From NCBI RefSeq assembly GCF_963675165.1, contig NC_087388.1:3415047-3479046 (forward strand): 64,000 bases of DNA. The letters run 5' to 3'. The DNA is from Halichondria panicea (Eukaryota; Porifera; Demospongiae; Suberitida; Halichondriidae). The notes under the pieces are model-generated. The model had not been told where the DNA came from and made no database searches. It saw only the letters and a list, made by a program, of their open reading frames with translations. Below are positions 54,900 through 64,000 of this stretch, piece after piece (the stretch's first letter is position 1; the number at the start of each line of letters is the position of its first letter). Made by a program: the position numbers and the translations under genes.

Positions 54900-57040
54900 C
54901 AGTGACGTTTTTGGACTTTCACCAAAATGATTGCAAGATCTTGGAAAATACAATACATCATTTTCACTACATCATCTACGCTGAATGAATGTTAGCGAAA
55001 CAGACAATGTAGGCATCTTCCAATCCATCACACCTATTGCTCTGGTGTTAGTTCACGAATTCCATTAGTTCACGAATTCCATATACCACGAACCTCTGAT
55101 AGCATTGTGTCGATCAGAACCAGGTACATGTTGGGTAAAAAATTTTCACTCTCACATAATTTAATAAACATAATTATATAACATAATTATATATTGTGCT
55201 CTTTGTACATCAGATCTGCTATACACACTTGCATCCTCTGTCGACAGTTCTTTATTGCACGGCAAATTGTGGGACAACTAATCATGTACCTCACGTAGAT
55301 ACAATACCTCACCTAGATACAAACCTGGTTGAATGTTGGAAGCGGTCCATGTGTTCAGTAGCCACTTGCTCTAAACAGTAAACTAACATATAAGTGCCTA
55401 GGTATAGACTTGTTTTGCAGAAAGTACAACCAGTCCATCTAAGATTCACTGAGTAAGTCTTGGGCCTAGTTAGAAATGCAAGCATGCGCAGTATCAACAT
55501 TAGTTTGGTATAACGCGCATGCAAGCAACTGCATTGCTCAGTCAAAAAACAGTGTGACAATCAAGGAAATAACAAAATGTGGTCTGTTGACAGACCATAG
55601 ATACTGTAGGAAAGGGATTGGAAACGGAATCACGTGGGCTTATCAAGTGTGTGTAATAAACGCAAAGGCCAGCGGCAGTCCAGGCTTCGATTAACGCAGC
55701 TACAAGCACTAAATTACGCGCGTTCAGAGATACCAAAGACAATTCTTGGACAAAGGTAACACTTTCAATAGCATTATTCAATAGCACTAAGACCAGTAGC
55801 AGTATTTATTAGAGCCTCTCTTACCATGTAGGTGCTAATTATTAATTGGGGCCTGGATTTCCAGGCCTATATTAGTGAAATTAGCGGCATATTCAACTGG
55901 GAATGACTTTCTGTACCTATATCTTCGTTGTTATACAAGCAATATTTACCATTTTGACTTTGTTGAATAGAGAATTAGGTGAGGAATGGAATGGTGTTGA
56001 TTGATACTGCTAAGTACTAAGGAAAGTTCACAACATGTAATAAAATTGTGATAAAATGGCAAATTTACCGGAATTTATGTTCACTTTTCCGCCTCTCTTT
56101 GGCTTATAATTTGTCTTGGGTATTTCTAAATGCTTTTATATTGTAGTGAGTACTGTATATTGTGGAATGGGCACCCTTATTTGACTAAACAAAGCTTTAT
56201 TTTGGCAGTAGCTGTGATGTTTAGTATACATGTATATTTACAAATTGACGTACGTACATGTATAATTATACTGGTCATACGTTATTATGTTACTACCGTC
56301 TTGTTTACTTACCCATGGGTGATATATACTATAGGGTTGGAGAATGAATACCTGGACGACTGGGATACTGGGAAAAATCTTAAGATGCTGTAGTGATGCC
56401 ACAAGGACTGAATTATATACAGTTACATGATGCAGTTACATGATGCTGGCACTGCAAAATATCTTGAATCCTTCGTCTTCACAAACAGAGGCTTAGTGGC
56501 TTCTCTCGATCTCAGTAGAGTGTTTCTCTGTATTAATTAAAAGGGACAATATTAAATTGGACAAGCAAGCTATACAATTTGTACAAATGTAGACTGGTAT
56601 TTTGGACTTATACCTTCAATGCTCATCACTGCTCTTTGCTCTTTAGCTCTAGCTCTTCTCAAGTCTCATATGCTGTCTGTCTGCTCTGTAATCTGTGCTG
56701 CCATCCCATATATCCCAAGGTGATGTGAAGAACTATTATTAGCTTCCGGTGCAGTGAATTGAATTAACATTAACTTCCTGCGCAGCCTGGACTGGCCGAC
56801 GATTGCGATCGGTTTCCAATCCCTCTTTCTACACTATCTATGGACAGACACACAACATTAGATTGCCAAGTATGGTCAAACATGACAACCTCACTTAAAA
56901 TATACATTTTAAAAAGAAAAAAGAAATGTACTGACCTCAGGTATGTGTACATACATGACCACACTAGATAATGACCACAAACATTAATTATACGTGGGCA
57001 CTCTGCACGTGGCCTGTGGCCGAAATCCACACCACCGTTA
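54900..57040. other. interval without recognised gene
   Basis: Short frames on both strands, none recognised. TTAGTTCACGAATTCCA is perfectly doubled at 55048-55081. AT-rich, with no inverted repeat noticed by eye. Confidence 0.4.
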
Positions 57041-57052
57041 TCAGCCCATCAG

Positions 57053-58720
57053 ATGCCTCTGAATCGTAGTTTCTGGTGGAAAAGTTTAGTATGTTTGAGA
57101 GCTTTTTCAGAACTTAGAAACCAGGTCGTCAAGGAAAGCAACGCTGATGTTGAATGCATGTACGAAGCTTACAAAGACCAAGAGGAACGGTGTTTTGGGG
57201 ACGAAAACATTGAGCCTTCCTGTTCATCTACTGACAAAGATGAACAAAAAATATCACGAGATGAAGTTGACGAAATCCGAAATCTTTATGGAACAGAAAT
57301 GATGAAAAGTATACAGCTCGCAAACATGTTACAGGTGGGTACATAACGCTATAACGGTGTAGCAGAGGGACTCGCACACCAGCTGACCATCCACCTTCTT
57401 CACAACTTAATGAAATTAAATAAAGCTACATGATACAACAACAACAATAAGGCTTTGTGTACATAGGTACATGACAACATTTGGATGCTGGTTGTCAATG
57501 ATGATGGTTCTCTGTCACTCTGTAAAAAAAAAAACACACGCCATGTGGAGTAACCACTGTCATCCTTGGTCGAAACACCAAAATAAAATTGAACGTAGAC
57601 AGTGTAAAACACTCAGGGGGATACAATTACGTCATACCGTTGCATCATCATCTAAATCGATGTAGTCTCCAATCATTTGTAGTCTCCAATCATTTCTAGA
57701 ATATCACGTTTCTAGAATATTTCTGAGAAATTCTTGTTTCAAAAACTGTATGTGCGGTTCTCGTGCTGACAGTCACACTTATTATTTCAGCGATTTTCTA
57801 CTACACTCTGGCAATCGTTAAACATGATACATAATTATTGCGACTGTTGTCAAGTCTATTATCGATGTATGGATAACATTTTTGAGGTATGTTAGGGTTT
57901 CCACAAAATGGTGTTTTGAGTAAGCAGTAAGCAACTAAAATAAAATAGGTAGCCAACCTTTTCTCTGCTTGCCAACAGGAGCTACTATGCGCTTGCAGTC
58001 AATTAACCTAGACCAATGAAATCAAAGTGCAAAAGGTAAAGAAATTTTGAGCTGCAATTGTACAGTGCAAGGTAAGTAGTTTAGAGCAGAATTAAACTTA
58101 ATTGTACTCAGTTGGCTAAGCCTAGTATACTCTTTCACAAAGTATACTCTTTAAAGTTAAAGCAGCAGTGACTTTTTTTCCCTCACTACAATTTTATGAA
58201 GCACATTATTTATAATGCATATATTTATAATGATAAAAAGATAATTAAAAGGGATACCGTCACTTGTAACCACCGGCTAATGCATTAGATCTATCTACTA
58301 TTTTCATTCTTTAAAATTACGAAGGAGTCTGTATTAACATCACTGTTTACTGGTTAACTTCTTGGGTGAGCTGCAACTACAAAAGTATGTCCAACAGCCC
58401 TCTAACCATTCAAGGTAACGTTGTTGTGGGTGTCAACTTCCGAATGACTATATATCGTGACTTATATATGTGACTTGCAGGCTCACTTCCAACCTATGGT
58501 GAAATGGACCAGACGCCCAACATCTTCTCTGTGTAGAATTATCAAAGCGCCATCCAAATCAAAGCGCCATCCAAGCGCCATCCAAGCGCCATCCAAGTTC
58601 CTCATTTAATGATTATTTATCTCGTATTGTAGCACCTACGAGACCTTCAGTGAAAGGGCTGCCCAAGTTAACTGGATCCCCTCTACGTCTGGATCCCCTC
58701 TACGTTAAGAACGTAGGTGA
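57053..58720 (+). CDS. exon-like segments of an unrecognised gene
   Basis: 57053-57333 reads MPLNRSFWWKSLVCLRAFSE ... DEVDEIRNLYGTEMMKSIQL and ends LQ before a GTGGGT donor. A second piece near 57820-57893 reads YCDCCQVYYRCMDNIFE before GTATGT, and a third near 58590-58690 reads FNDYLSRIVAPTRPSVKGLP. Whether they belong together is inference. Duplications ATCAAAGCGCCATCCAA (58541-58574) and GCGCCATCCAA (to 58596) disturb the third. Family unknown. Confidence 0.35.
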
Positions 58721-58913
58721 GTATGGGAGCCACGCATCAGAAAAGCTAATGCATCAGAAATAAAGGTATATAATTATAGAAGTCTAGAAGTCTTCGCATG
58801 CTTGTACCTATACCTGATGTACTTCGTTATAATAATATTACTATACAATAATTATGATGCGCAATGATGCGCATGCGTACAGAAACTGAGCCCAGGGACT
58901 CACTGAAGAACAG

Positions 58914-59126
58914 TTGATTTCGTCTATGAGTGAAATAAGAGCTGGTAATTTGGCTTCTTGGAATTTAAATGGTATTCCTACATCGCTACAACTACAAAAA
59001 CAACAATCGGTAAACCTATTGATTCTAACCGAAAGGGAAGAGGCGGCAGACCTGACAATCGATTTGTCGAGACAATTGGTTCTGCTCTTCGTAAGATATG
59101 ATGGTATACGATACCCAACCTATTAG
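58914..59126 (+). CDS. short open frame, unrecognised
   Basis: About 70 codons (MSEIRAGNLASWNLNGIPTS ...) following an AG. It might be a terminal exon of the preceding segments. No domain recognised. Confidence 0.25.
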   Translation: MISSMSEIRAGNLASWNLNGIPTSLQLQKQQSVNLLILTEREEAADLTIDLSRQLVLLFVRYDGIRYPTY

Positions 59127-59512
59127 AAGTATGATGACAAAGTGTTATGAAGAGTTGGACACATTGAATACAGAATTTACAGAATTAGTACGATAGGCCA
59201 ATTAAAGAGTGCCAAAAGTGCATTGCGAGATATTACTAAGGTAGGGTTGGTAGGGTTCATGATTTTTAAAAAGAAAATTGTTATTTATTCTGTTTTATAT
59301 TAAAACGGGGAAGGGTCCTGTCCTTCACTTCACCATATATTTTGGAACATTCGAAATGTCCAACTAGACCAATAATAGCTTTGCATCATGTCATGATGTA
59401 GATTACTTATAAGAAGTGCACCAGTGCACCATAACACCAAACTGATACTGTTCAACCACCTGTGAAAAGGTTAAGGTTAATGGTCTTGGTTACTTGCTGA
59501 ATCCTCAATTGC

Positions 59513-59690
59513 GGTAATTTTCGGGGGACAAAATATTCTATTCGTGGTTCAGCAATATTGAATTTCGTGGATAATATTTTCGTGGTTTGGAGCTAGTACT
59601 GCAGGCTTCATTCGTGGGTAAAATACCAAATAATTATTACCTCCAACCACGAAAACCACAAATATTTTGCCCCACGAAAAATACGGTATA
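59513..59690. repeat. fold-back element with TTTTCGTGG ends
   Basis: Left GCGGTAATTTTCGGGGGACA and right GCCCCACGAAAAATACGGTA are approximately complementary. Several ATTCGTGG / CCACGAA pairs lie between. A small decayed MITE. Confidence 0.65.
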
Positions 59691-59729
59691 TGATCCATAA
59701 AGTTTGATCCATAAAGTTTTTTATTTATG

Positions 59730-60010
59730 AATACAGTGCAACAACCAAAGAGAGTAGATTTTTTTTTATATTATTTTTTTCACATTTTGTGGCATATCTT
59801 CTGAAGTAAAAGTGATATGATCTATTTGAGTGCAGGTACTGAAAGTTCAATTATTGGCGCTTCCATTGGACCATCACCTGTTACATCGTATGACATCATC
59901 ACTATGAAATGGCTGTCTGAAGATGTGTACCTCCGAATTTGTTGTGCATGTACCCGAGTATAATTTTTATTGCTCATCTTTTGAGCTTCAACAGAAGTCT
60001 GTAAGTTCTA
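59730..60010 (+). repeat. dispersed segment repeated at 63000-63260
   Basis: Blocks CAACCAAAGAGAGTAGATTT, GAGTGCAGGTACTG, CACCTGTTACATC, AAATGGCTGTCTGAAGATGT and TCTTTTGAGCTTCAACAGAA occur in the same order at 63005-63260 with gaps. It is likely part of a duplicated gene region or repeat. Confidence 0.7.
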
Positions 60011-60268
60011 ACACCATTCTGACACCAACAACTATGCAGAAAAAAATTTTGCGGTTTATTTGTGCTATATTTAGGAGATTAACTGTCTCCACTTCTCGGC
60101 TGTCTCTGCCCTCCACCTATGTAAAAAGATAAGTTAATACAATTGTTATATGCCTTTTTATTGTCAGCATGCTCGTTACTGACATGGCACTACCACCCAA
60201 AAAGATAAGTAACAATAACTTGGACTGCTGTTTCAAGTAATAACAATTATTGTATCCCTTAGCATTAC

Positions 60269-60570
60269 CTCTTTTTGGTCTCTTTTTGGCCTCTTCGCTG
60301 GAGGGAGAGCCTCACTGTCTGGTTCCATGCACACATTCGACAAACCTGATGGTACAGTGTAGTAGGTTTTTTGAGTGTTCATTAATTCACACAAATTCTT
60401 TTCAGACTCACCTTCGTCAACTTCATCAAATGGTTTGGTCTCAAATGGTTTGGTCTCGATGCTGTCTATTGTCTCTGTCTATTGTCTCTGGTTACTGCTC
60501 TGGTTACTGCTCTGGTTGCTACCACCAGGAATGTATTCCCCTCCCATGTGTGTATTGCGCATGCTATTTA
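60269..60570 (-). pseudogene. gene W, exons related to gene X
   Basis: Minus-strand piece from about 60555 reads MGGEYIPGGSNQSSNQ ... IDSIETKPFDEVDE before GTGAGT. The next exon reads SNVCMEPDSEALPPAKRPKR before GTAATG at about 60269. The PPAKRPKR exon matches gene X at 39.8 kb. Duplications at 60426-60455 (15 bp) and near 60480-60515 (AGCAGTAACCAG and GACAATAGACA units) disrupt the frame. Function unknown. Confidence 0.4.
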
Positions 60571-60721
60571 GGTTGTTTAACCATGTGTTTGAGTGGCTTC
60601 TGAGAAGAAAGAGCTCGTTACTAAGGCTTGAATGAAATTTTCGGGGTCAAAGGTTGCGTCCTGGGCAGCTCTTTTTATACTCAAAACTCGCTCCGTAATT
60701 AAAGCCAACATGCTCGTTTAA

Positions 60722-61560
60722 CCCTTTAACCCACGATCGTGGCCCGCAATACTGACTTTTTTGCGAAATTCTAATTCTGCGATACTTAGGAAGTAGCTCG
60801 AACTACGCACATCCCTGTATAGAGGAAGAGCTGTAGAATCACGTGCAATTTAGTCTAGAAATTTCCAAGCCACGTTGCTATGTTAAAATTTCATTAGCAT
60901 CTTACCGCACGAAGTTTATAGCCAGGTTGTTTACTTGTGCCGATGTGCTTGAACAGCTTGAGGACAGCAATGGCGATGTCTCCTCTGGTGATGACAGTGC
61001 CGAGAGGATACCTCCCAAAGGCTATCAGCTTTATGACTGAGGACATGCAGACTAGCGCTACGGTGAAAGACCAGGAGAGGGCTCACTGTGTGACTCTGGC
61101 ATGTAGTATAGTATAGCTAGAATATCAGTAGTGTAAGTATAATATAACTAAAATAGAATTAGCAGTAATGAACGGTCTTTATGTGAGCTTGTAAATTTCA
61201 TAGATTGTTCACCGATATAGTAATACATGTACGTATTGTACTTCAAATTGATATATCTTAGCACTGTTACATTCATGTTTTGGATTTTATCTCACCAAAT
61301 GATAACCGTGGTTGTTATGGCAACACATGTTGCACCATTAGATACCACTCTCACTCGAGTGTGTCGTGTGCAATGCTGTCAGGTGTACGAGGAAACTCAG
61401 TGTGTAATGTATGCCGAAACTGTTCCATCACGAGCTCAGTGCGACATTATTGTACCTGTGGAACTTAGTTTCAGAATTTTACCAGGTATATGGTTCATGA
61501 TTGTCATCTTTACATCTTTACATTGCGTTTCCTCGTATTCCATCCCCTATAGACACTGAT
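60722..61560 (+). mobile_element. piggyBac-derived element P5 with N-terminus and Cys-rich 3' end
   Basis: Preceded by TTAA (60718-60721) and begins CCCTTTAACCCACG. The frame reading LFTCADVLEQLEDSNGDVSS (about 60925-61030) is the acidic N-terminal start. After ~300 bp of non-coding sequence, 61335-61480 gives a Cys-rich run in shifting frames (VCRVC, CNVCRNC, YCTCGTCF) like the C-terminal Cys-rich domain of piggyBac transposases. The DDD catalytic middle is absent. The right TTAA end was not found. Confidence 0.65.
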
Positions 61561-62250
61561 TACATTTTTATGCGTTATGTTTCATAAAGATCTACGGATA
61601 CATAATTATATCCAAGGTGAACTTACAGACGGATGGAAAAGAGACGGATGGAAAAGAGTAATGGTAAGCCCAGGCAGCAGGTACCAAATCGACCCTACAC
61701 AACGAGCTTACTCGAAGCCGTAAAAATTAATGTAGTATTAATAGGACGAACAATACTAAATTCTGCTCCGATAGTCAGACAATTAGGGCAGAGTATTTTG
61801 AGCGCATTTATAATTATGAGGTTTACAACCTTCATATGTATCTCCATATGTAAATCCTAGATGGCATAATTTCATCTTCACTGTCTGTACTGAGCTCTAG
61901 ATCAGTTTGTGCTCTAGATCAGTTTGTGCTTTATATAGGTTGTTATCAACATAGGTTGTTATCAACTAGTTGGCTTCAATTGTAATAGGCTAACTTTATA
62001 AGATGACATACCAGCTGCCTACCTTGTCTTAGAATTGTCTTAGAAGCACTGTAGTGTGAACATCTATAACATCAGTGTTTGAAAAGTGTCATTTAATCTA
62101 AACTTTGGCTTTTAGAGATCTACTAGCATCTTATGAAAAACATCAACTGTTGTGGTGTATGCCCTTCCACTGCATCGGTTTGAAGTGCTGTTTTTTTGTT
62201 TGAGAGATCAATAAATTTTCAGCCTTTTGAAATCTTTTATTGATGCAAAT
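61561..62250. other. non-coding with a cluster of perfect tandem duplications
   Basis: Duplications at 61627-61656 (15 bp), 61894-61927 (17 bp), 61935-61966 (16 bp) and 62024-62045 (11 bp) fall within 420 bp. 61686-61800 contains a partial copy of the TGTGACAGG MITE family (CTCGAAGCCGTAAAA ... TAAATTCTGCTCC). No gene recognised. Confidence 0.55.
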
Positions 62251-62257
62251 TCTTTAA

Positions 62258-62420
62258 ACATGGAACATCTGATATGTTGGGCTTTGTGAGCCGTCAGTCT
62301 GATATGTTGGGCTTTGTGGGCAGCTGTTCGTCAGTCTGATATGTTGGGCCGTCAGTCTAATATGTTTGGTTTTACATGTGGGCACTTGCCCCTCTGTATG
62401 ATATGTTGGGCTTTGTGCCG
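62258..62420. repeat. minisatellite of GATATGTTGGGCTTTGTG units
   Basis: About five imperfect copies of CTGATATGTTGGGCTTTGTG, separated by variable CCGTCAGT spacers. The minus-strand open frame here encodes only this repeat. Confidence 0.8.
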
Positions 62421-63265
62421 TCAGTACAGTGTGTGACAAGGCTTCATAGTTAATTATGCATGCTACATGTCTCATCACTTCAGATTCTCTTTTAGACCAC
62501 ACAATGGGACGAAAATCAAAAGTAACCAAGATTCAAGTCGAGTTTAGTTGGCTCTGTTGCACCTGAATCACATTTTGATTCACCTGGATGCTCAGTCACT
62601 GGGATTTAGTTCACCTGGGTCATCAGTCACGTCTTTGGGAACATTTGGCTCACCTCCAGACTCAGTTGCGTGTTCGGACACATAGGTTGGTATGGATACA
62701 ACAGCTTATCAATACGATTGCGATGTGATAGATGACTTCACTCTTGTGAACGGGAAATGATACACTACTTAAATATGATACACTACTTAAAATGGTAAAC
62801 TTTCCTCAAAAGTCCGTGTTTATCATACCGAATGTGAATCCCTACGAGATCAAAGTGCATAAAATAAAGAAGGAATAGAGACTCAAATAACTCAATTAGA
62901 AACTTTTATAAGAACATGTTATTTATGGCACCTCACACACCTCACACGGAGCAAAAATTTGTATCCTAAAAAGTTCTTGGCAAGTTCCTTGGTTTTGTGA
63001 TTACCAACAACCAAAGAGAGTAGATTTTTTTTTTTGGTACACATTTTTTACATTTTGTAAAGTGATATGATCTATTTGAGTGCAGGTACTGCCACCACCT
63101 GTTACATCATCAGTATAAAATGGCTGTCTGAAGATGTGTACTTCCGAAAATATGTTAGGAATAGAAGTACCTTATTTGTGATCTGAAAATTGTTGTGCAT
63201 GTACCTGACACCTGAGCTCATCTTTTGAGCTTCAACGGAAGTCTGGGCTACTAGTAAGTTCTGAG
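62421..63265. other. non-coding, including repeat of 59730-60010
   Basis: 63005-63260 repeats the 59.7-60.0 kb segment. ATGATACACTACTTAAA is doubled with an 18-bp period at 62757-62791. Nothing else recognised. Confidence 0.5.
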
Positions 63266-63267
63266 AA

Positions 63268-63738
63268 ATACTTGTTTTTTGGTGGCAAATATGTTAGGAA
63301 TACAACTTTCGATTTTATATTAGTTAAGGTTTAAGGTCTGATTTTTGAGCAGCATGTACTACAATAGTGTACTTTTCATCTGTACTAACTTACAGGAGTT
63401 AGGCTAGGACAGGAGTTAGGCTAGGCTAGCCTCTTCTTTGCTAGAGCAGCCCATCTTCTACAGTGCTTTTTATGACTTTTGGGGTGATTTGGCTACGTTT
63501 AAGTTTGGCTACGTTTAAGCTCAATTACCACGCCCCTGGACATCACATGACCTTTGGATGTACCTTTGGATGTAGCAAATAACAACAAGATGATTAATGA
63601 ATATCATTGCATACGTCAGCAAAAGTAGCAAAACGGAGCAAAATCACCATTTTTGACCTCCTGTAAGTTAGACATCAGATTTTAACTAGCATAAAATCGA
63701 AAGTAAGTTGTATTCCTAATAACATATTTGCCACCAAA
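63268..63738. mobile_element. MITE with ~75-bp inverted ends
   Basis: Left end TTTTTTGGTGGCAAATATGT ... CTTTCGATTTTAT; right end (63662-63738) is its complement, ending ATATTTGCCACCAAAAAA. About 470 bp, no coding capacity. Three tandem duplications lie inside (63392, 63488, 63550). Confidence 0.8.
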
Positions 63739-63744
63739 AAACAA

Positions 63745-63990
63745 CGGACGGAGAAAACCCGTGTGAACACTGTCACTTGTCACCCTGCGTCGTAGCTACA
63801 CCACCTAGCTGGTTGAGAGTAGCGGGAACTTGTGCAAGCGATTCAAGAAGTTTTGGACACTTTTGAGCGTCTTAGGAGCGTCTTAGGAGCGTCTTAGGAG
63901 TGTGGAAACACCCTTTATACATACTGCACAGGACAGGACAGAGGACAGGACAGAGGACAGGACAGAAGGGATGTAATGCCCACTTGTGTG
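63745..63990 (+). pseudogene. second copy of gene X Cys/Pro-rich exon, degraded
   Basis: Frames read PCEHCHLSPCVVATPPSWL, then RFKKFW-like and VWKHPLY-like text, then RRDVMPTCVLR, matching the 46.4-46.7 kb exon in order. A triple AGCGTCTTAGG and repeated GGACAGGACAGA units break the frame. It runs to near the window end, so its 3' part is unseen. Confidence 0.55.
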
Positions 63991-64000
63991 CTAAGGGTAA

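Noticed and set aside
62258..62420. Spaced repeats suggestive of a CRISPR array
   Set aside because: Units are imperfect with irregular spacers, the host is eukaryotic, and no cas genes are present. It is a minisatellite.

Overview
The window is eukaryotic repeat-dominated DNA, most likely from a marine invertebrate animal (a sponge would fit, but the species cannot be named from sequence alone). The reasons are AT-rich sequence, GT-AG introns inside conserved protein families, and a dense mixture of Ty3/gypsy, Tc1/mariner, piggyBac, EnSpm, Crypton-like and IS3-like DNA transposons, with many fold-back elements. I see no rRNA, tRNA, CRISPR array or confident single-copy host gene. Family assignments come from reading motifs, not from database searches.

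Layout. 1-530 is a CA microsatellite. 1.7-9.5 kb is a nested repeat block dominated by two 1.42-kb inverted arms (2435-3855 and 8108-9537). Between the arms lie ~420-bp MITEs, ATCGATT arrays and a dead transposase fragment. 10.4-14.8 kb holds three decayed piggyBac derivatives and an EnSpm remnant. 14780-21648 is a dead Ty3/gypsy element on the minus strand, with an inserted TA-flanked element. 21.7-27.6 kb holds two Tc1/mariner-type transposase genes, each facing a second conserved gene, with a Crypton-like tyrosine recombinase between them. 30115-35257 is a complete, apparently young Gmr1-type gypsy element (identical 256-bp LTRs, 5-bp target duplication, one 1524-codon gag-pol). 39941-46355 is a 6.4-kb terminal-inverted-repeat transposon with an IS3-like integrase gene and, convergent to it, a multi-exon UBX-plus-HECT ubiquitin-ligase-like gene. 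46.4-51 kb carries unrecognised multi-exon genes and a RING-finger exon. 52.6-54.9 kb is a third transposase/accessory pair. 55-64 kb is repeats, gene fragments and another piggyBac derivative.

Three things stand out. First, all three Tc1/mariner-type transposase loci are paired tail-to-tail with a related second gene (a PB1-like fold followed by a SHOCT-like tail). In one locus that gene lies inside TA-flanked terminal inverted repeats, so the transposon carries it. Second, a DNA transposon carries a UBX/HECT-type gene, with a RING gene close by. Third, the sequence is peppered with perfect two-copy tandem duplications of about 7-18 bp, many exactly 15-18 bp. These repeatedly break otherwise conserved reading frames, which points to an unusual mutational process or an assembly artefact.
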